Origin: Bacillus sp. SD075
GTDB lineage: Bacteria > Bacillota > Bacilli > Bacillales > DSM-1321
Direction of reading: 5' to 3'
DNA: 60,785 nucleotides
NCBI RefSeq assembly: GCF_017355165.1
Contig: NZ_JADILK010000026.1
Coordinates: forward strand, 1 to 60,785
Every line of letters starts with the position of its first letter. Positions within the stretch are counted from its first letter, which is position 1. Position numbers and translations under genes: made by a program. Under the pieces are notes generated by a model. That model worked only from the letters and a program-made list of their open reading frames with translations, did no database searches and was not told where the DNA came from. Shown piece after piece: positions 37,089 through 45,932 of this stretch.

Positions 37089-37904
37089 TTAGGCTTTTAT
37101 ATTGAATTTTTCTTCGAGGAAGACAGCAATACCATCTTCTTCATTCGTCAATGTAGTCGTATTTGCAACCGTTTTTACTGGTGATATCGCATTTCCCATA
37201 GCCACCCCGGTTCCCGCGTAATCGAGCATTTCCAGATCATTATCTTCATCACCGAATGCGATTATCCTGTTTTGAGGAATTTCCAGAAAGTTGGATACGC
37301 GTTTTAGACCCACGGCTTTACTTAACCCGCTTTTTATTATTTCGATGATATGAAAAGGTTCTGCCCAACGGCGATGATCGACCAACTCTGCATGGACATC
37401 GGATAAATGCTGGCGAATCTGTCCTACAAATTCACTATCTGTGTGAATAAGCATCGAAGTTGGGGAATCCTGAAGGTAATTGCGCAAGTCACCCGTCTTC
37501 ATGTTCGGATTTCCTACATTGAACATGTTCATCAACTTTTCATCATGATAATGGACATAAACATCATCCCTGACTTCTGCGATAATGTTGTGATATTTAA
37601 ACTGATCACACGCTTCAACAATATCTTTCGCAACGCTAATATCAAGTGGTGAGTGGTATACCCCCCAGCTTGTATGTAATGGGTGATGGACGAAAGCGCC
37701 ATTGAAATTAACGATTGGTGTAGTCAGCCCCAATTCCCGGTAATAAAGTTCACTTGAGCGAAATGGACGCCCGGTAGCGATCATAACTTCGTGTCCATCT
37801 TCCTTTAGTTTTAGGAGTGTTTTTTTAGTTCTTGAAGAAATTGTTTTGTTATCTGTAAGTAAAGTACCATCAAGATCCAATACGATTAAATGTTTCTCAG
37901 CCAT
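37089..37904 (-). CDS. yitU: HAD-superfamily Cof-type phosphatase (YitU)
   Basis: A 271-residue HAD phosphatase. The nucleophile motif VLDLDGTLL is at the N-terminus, motif II is MIATGRPF, the conserved Lys lies in SKAVGLK, and motif IV is AFGDEDNDLEML. Cof-type (IIB) members dephosphorylate sugar phosphates, FMN precursors or PLP; the substrate is not evident. The AAGGTG ribosome site fits ATG 37904. Confidence 0.9.
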   Translation of the reverse strand: MAEKHLIVLDLDGTLLTDNKTISSRTKKTLLKLKEDGHEVMIATGRPFRSSELYYRELGLTTPIVNFNGAFVHHPLHTSWGVYHSPLDISVAKDIVEACDQFKYHNIIAEVRDDVYVHYHDEKLMNMFNVGNPNMKTGDLRNYLQDSPTSMLIHTDSEFVGQIRQHLSDVHAELVDHRRWAEPFHIIEIIKSGLSKAVGLKRVSNFLEIPQNRIIAFGDEDNDLEMLDYAGTGVAMGNAISPVKTVANTTTLTNEEDGIAVFLEEKFNIKA

Positions 37905-38135
37905 GTACACACCTTCTGTTCTTTTTTATTTCATTATATGCAAATATTGTTAAGTCTAGTTTAAAGTAAATGTAAATCTTTTTCATTCTTTATGCATTCC
38001 TGTATGATATTACTATATCCAGGATTATATTAATTAAAGCGATGCTAAGGTTTAAAGGAATGGAATGATGAATGCCAAAGCCCTATTTGAGAAGGGGATT
38101 GAAAGGCCGGAACAAATTTATTCGGAGGGGTTAAC

Positions 38136-38924
38136 TTGATAATAATTGAAAAAGAACATATTGGAAATATTCCTGTATTGCATCTAGGTGAAGAAACCAG
38201 TTTCAATCAGGAATTGCCGCTTATTATTTTTATACATGGTTTTCAAAGTGCGAAAGAACATAATCTTCATTATGCATATTTATTGGCTGAAAAGGGTTTT
38301 CGTGTGCTTCTTCCCGATGTGATTCATCATGGGGAAAGGCAAGCTGGTTTAAGTGATTCTCAAATGATGCCCCGTTTTTGGGAAATGGTTTTACAGACAA
38401 TCCAGGATTTATCTTTGTTGAAGGATGATTTATTATCCCGAAAATTAATTGATCCTGGTAGAATTGGCGTAGCAGGTACCTCTATGGGGGGAATAGCGAC
38501 TAATGGGGCCCTGGCTGCTTATGAATGGATATCCGCCGGAGTCAGTTTAATGGGAAACCCATCATATGTCGCGTATGCAGAGCTCCAAATGGCGGAGATT
38601 AAGAAAAGGAAAGTTAATTTCCCAGCTACTGATGAGGAAGTTGCCAAGGTGATTGAACAGCTCAAGCCATTTGATTTGAGTCTTAATCAGGATAAGCTTT
38701 CCAACCGTCCGCTTCTTTTTTGGCATGGCGCCAAAGATCCGGTTGTGCCTTATCAACATGCATATCGTTTTTATGAAGGGGTCAAAGCAGGGTATAATGA
38801 GGCAGATGAAAAAATTGATTTTATCCTTGACCCCATGGCAGGACATAAGGTGAGTAGAGAAGGCGTGCTCAAGACTGCAGACTGGTTCGCGAAACATTTA
38901 CTGTCAACTGTGCAAAATGCTTAA
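38136..38924 (+). CDS. yitV: Alpha/beta hydrolase (YitV-like esterase)
   Basis: A 262-residue serine hydrolase with oxyanion-side IFIHGFQSAKEH, nucleophile elbow GTSMGG, acid GAKDPVVP and a C-terminal His in MAGHKVSR. It starts with TTG 38136 behind a strong GGAGGGG. It is cytoplasmic, with an unknown ester or peptide substrate. Position follows yitU as in B. subtilis. Confidence 0.88.
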   Translation: MIIIEKEHIGNIPVLHLGEETSFNQELPLIIFIHGFQSAKEHNLHYAYLLAEKGFRVLLPDVIHHGERQAGLSDSQMMPRFWEMVLQTIQDLSLLKDDLLSRKLIDPGRIGVAGTSMGGIATNGALAAYEWISAGVSLMGNPSYVAYAELQMAEIKKRKVNFPATDEEVAKVIEQLKPFDLSLNQDKLSNRPLLFWHGAKDPVVPYQHAYRFYEGVKAGYNEADEKIDFILDPMAGHKVSREGVLKTADWFAKHLLSTVQNA

Positions 38925-39019
38925 GTACTTACTTAAAATCTGTTATGATTCTAATACGGACATAATGATGAAACCGACAATTTAAAATAAAAAGGTTTTC
39001 CATAAAAGGAGTGATCGAA

Positions 39020-39328
39020 GTGGATCAAGATACAAAAGACATTATTTTAGGCGCTTTGGAGCAGGTCATTGACCCTGAGCTTGGTATAGATATCGTGAAT
39101 TTAGGTTTGGTATATGATGTTGATATGGATGAGGAAGGTCTGACTACCGTGACGATGACATTGACTGCCATGGGCTGCCCGATGGCAGGGACAATTGTCG
39201 ATCAAGTGAAATTGGTTCTCGAAGATATACCCGAGGTCAAGGAAACGGATGTGAAGATTGTCTGGAGTCCGCCATGGACGAAAGACAAAATGTCCAGATA
39301 TGCTAAAATTGCATTAGGAATCAAATAA
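39020..39328 (+). CDS. yitW: MIP18/PaaD-like Fe-S assembly factor (YitW)
   Basis: A 102-residue DUF59 protein with IDPELGIDIVNLGLVYDV and the conserved Cys in TAMGCPMAG. The family helps assemble Fe-S clusters. AAAGGAG overlaps the first GTG (39011), so GTG 39020 with 8-base spacing is the likely start. MoaA, a 4Fe-4S enzyme, follows. Confidence 0.92.
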   Translation: MDQDTKDIILGALEQVIDPELGIDIVNLGLVYDVDMDEEGLTTVTMTLTAMGCPMAGTIVDQVKLVLEDIPEVKETDVKIVWSPPWTKDKMSRYAKIALGIK

Positions 39329-39438
39329 TAACCATGTAATAGAAAATGAAAAGCCAGTCAAAAAACTGTGAATCCATTTTTTGGGGTCCACTTTTTATGG
39401 CCTGGTTTTTTTTTATACTTTTGGCTAGGAGTGGTTAA

Positions 39439-40452
39439 TTGAACAGTCATATTAAAGATTCATTGGACAGGCCACTAAGGGATTTAAGGATTTCAGTCAT
39501 AGATCGCTGTAACTTTCGATGTCAGTATTGCATGCCTGCTGAAATTTTTCATGAGAATTTTCAGTTCCTGCCTAAAAGTGAGCTATTATCTTATGAGGAA
39601 ATTGTAAGGCTTTCTAAGATATTTGCAAGCTTAGGAGTTAAAAAACTAAGGTTGACAGGCGGGGAACCATTACTCCGGAGAGACCTTACCACTCTGATTT
39701 CATATCTCGTTAAAATTGAAGGTATTGAAGATATTGGACTGACTACGAATGGTGTCTTCTTGAAAAAACATGCCGTGAATTTGAGGGAAGCTGGTTTGCG
39801 GAGGGTGAATATCAGCTTAGACAGCCTCGATGATGAACTTTTTAAGAAGATGAACGGCAGGAATATCGGCATAAAGCCTGTTATAGAAGGCATCACTGCT
39901 GCCAAAGAAGCAGGGCTTGGCGTTAAAGTGAATATGGTAGTGAAAAAAGAAACTAATGAATCTCAAATCCTGCCGATGGCGCGATTTTGTAAAGATGAGA
40001 GCATTCAATTACGCTATATAGAATTCATGGATGTCGGACATACAAATGGCTGGCAGTTGAAGAATGTCATTACGAAAAAAGAATTGCTTGCGATGCTCCA
40101 AACCGAATTCGATCTTGAACCGGTTGAAGAAGATTATTTTGGAGAGGTGGCCAAACGCTTCCGTTATAAGGGCACTGCTGCAGAAGTGGGCTTCATAACC
40201 TCGGTATCCGAATCTTTTTGTTCAAGTTGTACACGTGCACGTCTTTCTGCCAATGGAAGTTTATATACATGCCTGTTTAATGGAGAGGGACATGACTTGA
40301 AGTCTTTGCTGCGTTCCGACATGACAGATGAAGAATTATCCGGGTTCATCATTTCACTTTGGAATCGTAGGTATGACCGCTATTCGGATGAACGGGCAGC
40401 GGGAACAGTAAAGAAACAGGAAAAAATCGAAATGTCATTCATTGGTGGGTGA
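39439..40452 (+). CDS. moaA: GTP 3',8-cyclase MoaA (molybdenum cofactor)
   Basis: The 337-residue radical-SAM enzyme converts GTP to the first intermediate of molybdopterin synthesis. The N-terminal cluster motif is CNFRCQYC; the C-terminal cluster uses [12 protein letters not shown] with a Cys in [19 protein letters not shown] binds SAM. It starts with TTG 39439 behind AGGAGTGG. No other moa/moe gene is in the window. Confidence 0.93.
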   Translation: MNSHIKDSLDRPLRDLRISVIDRCNFRCQYCMPAEIFHENFQFLPKSELLSYEEIVRLSKIFASLGVKKLRLTGGEPLLRRDLTTLISYLVKIEGIEDIGLTTNGVFLKKHAVNLREAGLRRVNISLDSLDDELFKKMNGRNIGIKPVIEGITAAKEAGLGVKVNMVVKKETNESQILPMARFCKDESIQLRYIEFMDVGHTNGWQLKNVITKKELLAMLQTEFDLEPVEEDYFGEVAKRFRYKGTAAEVGFITSVSESFCSSCTRARLSANGSLYTCLFNGEGHDLKSLLRSDMTDEELSGFIISLWNRRYDRYSDERAAGTVKKQEKIEMSFIGG

Positions 40453-40482
40453 AAAACATGGGACTCCCGTCCGAATGAACAA

Positions 40483-40515
40483 AAAGGGGTGGAAACTATC
40501 TCCATCCCTTTTTTT
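40483..40515 (+). terminator. Terminator after moaA
   Basis: AAAGGGGTGGA pairs with TCCATCCCTTT and is followed by a T-run. Confidence 0.75.
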
Positions 40516-40709
40516 GTAAAGTTGTTAGGAACCTAAGATGCCAGCAATGGACGGGATCGACTTTTATACTTTTTTTATGCATTTTTATATAGGACACTTC
40601 GTAATGAAAATAAATCAATGGTCCTAGGGGTAAATCTAGCCTGGAATAAACTCCAATCATTTTCAAATCAGTAAGACATTATGTATTGCTCTTTTTTTAT
40701 GGGAGGGGT

Positions 40710-41399
40710 TTAATCGATTGTACAGATTTCTATTGGACAGTTTTCACAGTCGATTTCCTGTTTCAAATAGTCAAAGTCAAGAATCGTAATGTGTCCCTTT
40801 TTAATGGAGATGACATTGTTTTTCCTTAATTGAGCTAGCATTCGATTGACTACCTCGCGGGATGTGCCGCAAAAATTGGCGAGTTCTTGGTTCGTGAAGG
40901 GAAGATTGATAACTTTACCGTCTTCTACTTCAGTGCCATAGCTATTTGATAAACGGATGAGGGTGGAGTAAAATGCGCCTTTTTTACCGTGCAGAAGCAT
41001 GTCGCGGAATTTAGCCTGATTTTTACGGTTTTGAGCGGATAACCATGTCATCATATCGACAGCAAGACGACTATCAGAGGCGATTTTATCTTCTAATGCT
41101 TCTTTGGAAATAACCGATACAGCTCCATCTTCCATCATTTTTGCATTCATCATATATTTAGGGTTTTGAGAAAATAAGACTGTTTCCCCAACCAAATCAT
41201 TCTCCGAACTAATGCGTATCGTTAATTCTCGACCGTCGGGAACAACCTTACTCACTTCTACTTTCCCTTTTATAATATAATACAAATCACTTGCAGGGGT
41301 GCTCTCCTGAAAAAGGTAGCGCCCTTTTTCCATATGTTTAACTTGATGTTTATTATCTAAAATTGCATGCATCCGATTAGATAACGATAATTCATTCAT
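40710..41399 (-). CDS. fnr: Crp/Fnr-family regulator with C-terminal Fe-S cysteines (Fnr-like)
   Basis: A 229-residue regulator with a cyclic-nucleotide-like sensor fold (about 20-120) and a winged helix (TNQELANFCGTSREVVNRML, 169-188). The C-terminus has C218-x2-C221-x4-C226, the arrangement of the 4Fe-4S cluster in B. subtilis Fnr. An Asp ligand could be D133 (KFRDMLLHGKKG). This points to oxygen sensing and anaerobic gene activation. GTG 41411 is in the ribosome site, so ATG 41399 is chosen. It is divergent from the arginine operon. Confidence 0.85.
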   Translation of the reverse strand: MNELSLSNRMHAILDNKHQVKHMEKGRYLFQESTPASDLYYIIKGKVEVSKVVPDGRELTIRISSENDLVGETVLFSQNPKYMMNAKMMEDGAVSVISKEALEDKIASDSRLAVDMMTWLSAQNRKNQAKFRDMLLHGKKGAFYSTLIRLSNSYGTEVEDGKVINLPFTNQELANFCGTSREVVNRMLAQLRKNNVISIKKGHITILDFDYLKQEIDCENCPIEICTID

Positions 41400-41539
41400 G
41401 CATATGACCACCTTTCAGATACCGTTATTACTCAATTACTCCCTTTGATTTAAACGAAAAAAAACCTAGTAGTCAACAAGTTTGGATAATTCTAGGATTT
41501 TAGATGGATAATTTTTCATTTGGAATTAATGTTTATAAT

Positions 41540-41573
41540 TTTATAAAAATACATTTGATTTTATTTTTATTCA
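41540..41573 (+). promoter_or_regulatory. Tandem ARG-box-like operator (AhrC/ArgR) upstream of argC
   Basis: Two sites, 41540-41553 (TTTATAAAAATACA) and 41560-41573 (TTTATTTTTATTCA), match the ARG box TGAATWWWWATTCA at 11 and 12 of 14 positions, with a 20-base repeat distance. The second lies in the promoter spacer. A further weak match lies at 41505-41518. Confidence 0.55.
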
Positions 41574-41583
41574 GTCTTATAAT
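41555..41583 (+). promoter_or_regulatory. Sigma-A promoter of the arginine operon
   Basis: TTGATT and TATAAT are 17 bases apart, 49 bases before the argC start. Confidence 0.7.
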
Positions 41584-41631
41584 AATAGAATCAAAGAATG
41601 ACAGGGACCTGAAATTATAGGAGATGGTTTT

Positions 41632-42669
41632 ATGAACGTATCAATAGTAGGTGCAACGGGTTATGGAGGACTGGAACTAATAAGATTTTTGAATAATCAT
41701 CCGCAATTTAAAATAAAATCATTGCATACTTCATCCCAATTTGGTCGAAGTTTATATGAAGAAAATACACATTTAATGCATATGAAAGATAAATTAGAAG
41801 AAATTGACCCGAAAGCCATTGCAGAAAAATCCGATATTGTATTTCTAGCAACTCCTTCTGGTGTTTCATCGCAATTGATTTCGGAATTTTCTGACCTTGA
41901 TATTAAAGTAATCGACCTATCTGGAGACCTCAGGCTTCAAACTCCAGGTGAATACGAGCACTGGTATAAAAAAACAGCCGCTCCTCAGCAAATTATAGAA
42001 GATGCCGTATACGGATTGGCTGAATGGAATGCCGAAGCAATAAAAAAAGCAACGATTATTGCCAATCCAGGTTGCTACCCAACCGCATCACTATTAGGTC
42101 TCGCCCCTTTATTCACTGAAGGATTGGCCGGAGCAGCTGCTGATGTGATCATCGATGCAAAATCTGGGGTTTCAGGGGCGGGTAAATCACTTTCGGCAGT
42201 CACCCATTATAGTGAAATGAATGAGAACTTTAAGATATATAAGGTAAATCAACATCAACACATACCGGAAATTGAACAACAGCTGGGGCGATGGTCATCA
42301 GGTTTACAGCCCATCACCTTTAATGCACATCTTGTTCCAATGACAAGAGGGATTATGGCAACGATGTATATAAAGGTAAATCGGAAAACCTCAAATGTTG
42401 AATTGAAGGATTTATACGAAACAGTATACGAGAACCACCCATTTGTCCGGGTACAGCCCCTTGATCGCTTTCCATCCACGAAACAGGTATTTGGATCGAA
42501 CTTTTGCGACATTGGTGTGGATTATGATGAAAGAACAGGTAAGGTAACAGTGGTTTCAGTTATTGATAATTTAGTGAAGGGTGCTGCAGGGCAGGCCATT
42601 CAAAATGCAAATATATTAATGGGACTAGAAGAAACGGCAGGACTATGGAACAGTCCGTTATATCCGTAA
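41632..42669 (+). CDS. argC: N-acetyl-gamma-glutamyl-phosphate reductase (ArgC)
   Basis: The 345-residue NADPH-dependent enzyme forms N-acetylglutamate semialdehyde in arginine synthesis. NADP site: VGATGYGGLELIR. Catalytic Cys: ANPGCYPTA. The AKSGVSGAGK loop is also present. It is the first gene of the operon, with a TAGGAGATGG ribosome site. Confidence 0.96.
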   Translation: MNVSIVGATGYGGLELIRFLNNHPQFKIKSLHTSSQFGRSLYEENTHLMHMKDKLEEIDPKAIAEKSDIVFLATPSGVSSQLISEFSDLDIKVIDLSGDLRLQTPGEYEHWYKKTAAPQQIIEDAVYGLAEWNAEAIKKATIIANPGCYPTASLLGLAPLFTEGLAGAAADVIIDAKSGVSGAGKSLSAVTHYSEMNENFKIYKVNQHQHIPEIEQQLGRWSSGLQPITFNAHLVPMTRGIMATMYIKVNRKTSNVELKDLYETVYENHPFVRVQPLDRFPSTKQVFGSNFCDIGVDYDERTGKVTVVSVIDNLVKGAAGQAIQNANILMGLEETAGLWNSPLYP

Positions 42670-42685
42670 ACTATGGAGGGAAACA

Positions 42686-43918
42686 ATGAATACACTACAG
42701 CCAGTTGAAGTAATCAAACAAATTCAAGAAGGAAACATTTTAATGCCCCAAGGTTTCAAAGCGTCAGGTGTCCATGCAGGATTACGCTATTCTAAAAAGG
42801 ACATTGGCATCATTTTTACGGATGTCCCAGCATCAGCCGCAGCGGTTTATACACAAAATGTAGTTCAAGCCGCTCCAATCAATGTAACGAAAGATAGCAT
42901 TGCAGTTACTGGAAAACTTCACGGCATTGTAGTGAATAGTGCTTGTGCGAATGCTTGTACAGGCGAACAGGGTTTAAAGGATGCAAATGAAATGAGGAAG
43001 ATTGCGGCTTCAAAGTTCGGTTTGGAGGATCATTCATTTGCAGTGGCTTCAACGGGAGTCATAGGGGAATTCATGGAGATGGAAAAAGTAAGGAAAGGTA
43101 TAGAGTCATTGCAGCCAGAAAATACATCTGAAGCAGCTGAAGCTTTTGGTACAGCCATTTTAACAACGGATATTGTAACGAAGAGCTGTGGTTATGAATC
43201 GATTATTGACGGTAAAACAGTGAAAATGGGCGGCGCTGCGAAGGGATCGGGAATGATTCATCCAAACATGGCCACAATGCTCGGTTTCATAACAACGGAC
43301 GCTGTAATTGAACCGGGTGATTTACAGCAAGCACTATCTTCCATTACAAATGATACATTCAATCAAATCACGGTTGATGGCGACTGTTCAACGAACGACA
43401 TGGTGTTAGTGCTCGCGAATGGAGAAGCGAACAATGACCCTTTGACACCTAATCATCCAGAATGGTCCATTTTCCTGGAATTATTAAAACAAACTTCCGA
43501 AAATCTCGCTAAACAAATTGCGAAAGACGGAGAAGGTGCCACAAAACTGATAGAAGTGAATGTTCATGGCATGCATACGAAGCAAGATTCACAGATGATG
43601 GCGAAAACGATCGTAGGATCAAATCTAGTGAAAACAGCAGCTTTTGGAGCGGATGCAAACTGGGGACGCATCATTGCTGCGATGGGAAGAAGCGGAGTGG
43701 CATTCAATCCGGATCAAACAACGATCGTTTTTGGTGATATCGTCGTACTTAATAATGGTGAGCCAATCCTGTTTTCAGAGGAAGAGGCCAAAGCATACTT
43801 AGAGAATGATAGTATCATCATTCATGTATATTTAAAAGATGGTAATGAATCAGGCACGGCATGGGGATGCGATTTAACCTATGATTATGTGAAAATAAAC
43901 GGAAGCTATCGTTCGTAA
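42686..43918 (+). CDS. argJ: Bifunctional ornithine acetyltransferase / N-acetylglutamate synthase (ArgJ)
   Basis: A 410-residue self-cleaving enzyme that recycles the acetyl group from N-acetylornithine to glutamate. The precursor cuts itself before Thr197 in HPNMATMLGF, giving alpha and beta chains. It lies 16 bases after argC with a GGAGGG site. Having ArgJ means the cyclic acetyl pathway is used, so no ArgE is needed. Confidence 0.96.
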   Translation: MNTLQPVEVIKQIQEGNILMPQGFKASGVHAGLRYSKKDIGIIFTDVPASAAAVYTQNVVQAAPINVTKDSIAVTGKLHGIVVNSACANACTGEQGLKDANEMRKIAASKFGLEDHSFAVASTGVIGEFMEMEKVRKGIESLQPENTSEAAEAFGTAILTTDIVTKSCGYESIIDGKTVKMGGAAKGSGMIHPNMATMLGFITTDAVIEPGDLQQALSSITNDTFNQITVDGDCSTNDMVLVLANGEANNDPLTPNHPEWSIFLELLKQTSENLAKQIAKDGEGATKLIEVNVHGMHTKQDSQMMAKTIVGSNLVKTAAFGADANWGRIIAAMGRSGVAFNPDQTTIVFGDIVVLNNGEPILFSEEEAKAYLENDSIIIHVYLKDGNESGTAWGCDLTYDYVKINGSYRS

Positions 43919-43929
43919 GAGGTGAAAAT

Positions 43930-44703
43930 ATGGACATATTAGTCGTAAAGTGCGGCGGCAGCATCATTAATGAGCTATCGGAGTCGTTTTTCAATAGTGT
44001 TAGAGAGTTACAAAACCGCGGCTACCATATTGTCTTTGTGCATGGAGGCGGCCCTGATATAAATTCAATGCTTGAAAAATTTGAGATTGAACCAGTATTT
44101 GAAGATGGTTTAAGAAAAACGACCACTGAAGTGTTGGAAATCGTGGAACTTATGCTTGCAGGTAAATCGAACCGCAGCCTCGTTCATAAATTGGAAGCTC
44201 ATGGAATCAAGGCAATCGGTATAAATGGCTCTGACGGAGGAATTCTCACAGGTGATTATATCGATGAACAGAAACTTGGAGCTGTTGGTGAGATACAACA
44301 AGTCAATACGGAATTATTAGGACTTTTATTCGAAAAAGGTTATTGTCCGGTATTGACGCCCATTTCAATTACCGAAGAAGGCAATAAATTAAATGTGAAT
44401 GCCGATATGGCTGCTGGGTCTGTAGCGAAGGCACTATCGGCCGATATGTGTTTATTTGTGACAGATGTTAAAGGGGTCTTGAAGAATGGGCAGATCATTG
44501 AGAAATTGAATGAAACGGAAACGAAGAATATGATCATGGATGGAAGTATCCATGGGGGAATGATCCCGAAAGTCAATACAGCATTGTCGGTGCTGAATAA
44601 AGGGATTGAAGAAGTGATGATCGTTAGTGGGAAAGAATATTTTTATCAAGGCGGACAATTCATCGGTACGAAATTTCTTCAGGAGGAAGGGGTATTTCAA
44701 TGA
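43930..44703 (+). CDS. argB: Acetylglutamate kinase (ArgB)
   Basis: A 257-residue amino-acid kinase that phosphorylates N-acetylglutamate. The KCGGSI and HGGGPDIN motifs bind phosphate, and NVNADMAAG is conserved. It is the short Bacillus form without the N-terminal helix of arginine-inhibited hexameric enzymes. Its stop overlaps the argD start (ATGA). Confidence 0.95.
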   Translation: MDILVVKCGGSIINELSESFFNSVRELQNRGYHIVFVHGGGPDINSMLEKFEIEPVFEDGLRKTTTEVLEIVELMLAGKSNRSLVHKLEAHGIKAIGINGSDGGILTGDYIDEQKLGAVGEIQQVNTELLGLLFEKGYCPVLTPISITEEGNKLNVNADMAAGSVAKALSADMCLFVTDVKGVLKNGQIIEKLNETETKNMIMDGSIHGGMIPKVNTALSVLNKGIEEVMIVSGKEYFYQGGQFIGTKFLQEEGVFQ

Positions 44704-45851
44704 GTTCTTTATTTCCAACATATGCAAGGTGGAACATTGAGCCAGACACAGCGTCAGGATTGAAGATTACGAGTGCAACTGGTATAGAGTATCTGGATTT
44801 TACATCCGGGATCGGGGTTTTGAATCTTGGGCATTGTCATGAGAAGGTAAAAATGGCTGTTACAGAGCAGCTTAATAAATATTGGCATGTATCGAACATG
44901 TTTCAAAGTTCCATACAGGAACGGACAGCAAAAATGCTGGCTGATGCCTCTGGTTTAAGTCAGGTGTTCTTTGCAAACAGCGGTGCTGAGGCGAATGAGG
45001 CAGCTATCAAACTAGCACGTAAAGCAACTGGGAAAAGCAAAATAGTCACATGTCAGCAGTCTTTCCACGGCCGTACGTTTGCAACGATGGCTGCAACGGG
45101 GCAGGAAAAAATCAAGATTGGTTTCGGACCGATGCTAGCTTCGTTCGAATATGTTCCATTTAATGATAATGATGCGATGGCAGCAGCCATTGATGAAAAT
45201 ACGGCAGCTGTAATGATTGAAATAGTTCAAGGTGAGGGCGGCATTCATGTGGTACAGCAATCTTATCTGGACGCGATACAAACTCAATGCCAAGATTACG
45301 GAGCTCTCCTTATCATAGATGAAATCCAGACTGGAATAGGGCGTACAGGGAAACCATTTGCATTCCAGCATTTTAATATTCAACCGGACATCATAACTTC
45401 AGCAAAGGGGCTGGGTAATGGACTGCCAATCGGGGCGATGATTGGAAAGGAAGCACTGTCTGAGTTCTTTAACCCTGGAAGTCATGGATCCACTTTTGGA
45501 GGTAATCCCGTTAGTGTCTCAGCGGCCGAAGCCGTGTTAAAGGAAATTTTCCAGTCAGGGTTTTTAAAAGAAACCGTTAAAAAGGCTGAATACCTTGAGA
45601 GCGAATTGGCAAAAGCATTGATGGACATGGAAGAAGTGAAAGAGATTCGCGGTCTGGGAATGATGGTCGGAATCGAATGTAAACAGGATGTTCAGGGCTT
45701 TATAATGGAACTGCAAGATGAGGGCTTACTTGTATTGAGTGCAGGTCCTAAAGTACTTCGTTTACTCCCATCCCTGACAGTTACCGAATCGGAGATCAAT
45801 AGTGCTATAAATAAAATTAAAAAAGTATTGGGAATAAAACAAACTATCTAA
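44700..45851 (+). CDS. argD: Acetylornithine aminotransferase (ArgD)
   Basis: A 383-residue PLP aminotransferase of class III. ANSGAEANEAAIKLAR binds the cofactor phosphate, LLIIDEIQTG holds the Asp, and TSAKGLGNGLPIGA carries the PLP Lys. It converts N-acetylglutamate semialdehyde to N-acetylornithine using glutamate. It is translationally coupled to argB. Confidence 0.95.
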   Translation: MSSLFPTYARWNIEPDTASGLKITSATGIEYLDFTSGIGVLNLGHCHEKVKMAVTEQLNKYWHVSNMFQSSIQERTAKMLADASGLSQVFFANSGAEANEAAIKLARKATGKSKIVTCQQSFHGRTFATMAATGQEKIKIGFGPMLASFEYVPFNDNDAMAAAIDENTAAVMIEIVQGEGGIHVVQQSYLDAIQTQCQDYGALLIIDEIQTGIGRTGKPFAFQHFNIQPDIITSAKGLGNGLPIGAMIGKEALSEFFNPGSHGSTFGGNPVSVSAAEAVLKEIFQSGFLKETVKKAEYLESELAKALMDMEEVKEIRGLGMMVGIECKQDVQGFIMELQDEGLLVLSAGPKVLRLLPSLTVTESEINSAINKIKKVLGIKQTI

Positions 45852-45857
45852 ATTTAT

Positions 45858-45891
45858 TGAATTTTTATAGAATGAAATGAATAATTATGCT
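45858..45891 (+). promoter_or_regulatory. Tandem ARG boxes between argD and carA
   Basis: TGAATTTTTATAGA (45858-45871) and TGAATAATTATGCT (45878-45891) each match TGAATWWWWATTCA at 12 of 14 positions and are 20 bases apart, the same spacing as before argC. A TTGAAT (45857-45862) 17 bases before AATAAT gives a possible internal promoter. Confidence 0.6.
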
Positions 45892-45932
45892 ATTCTGTAT
45901 ATAAATATACATCATCTAAAGAGGTGAAGATC

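Noticed and set aside
39340..39418. Possible long-loop terminator after yitW
   Set aside because: AAAAGCCAG and CTGGTTTTTTTT could pair, but the loop is about 45 bases and the stem short, so I did not list it as a feature.
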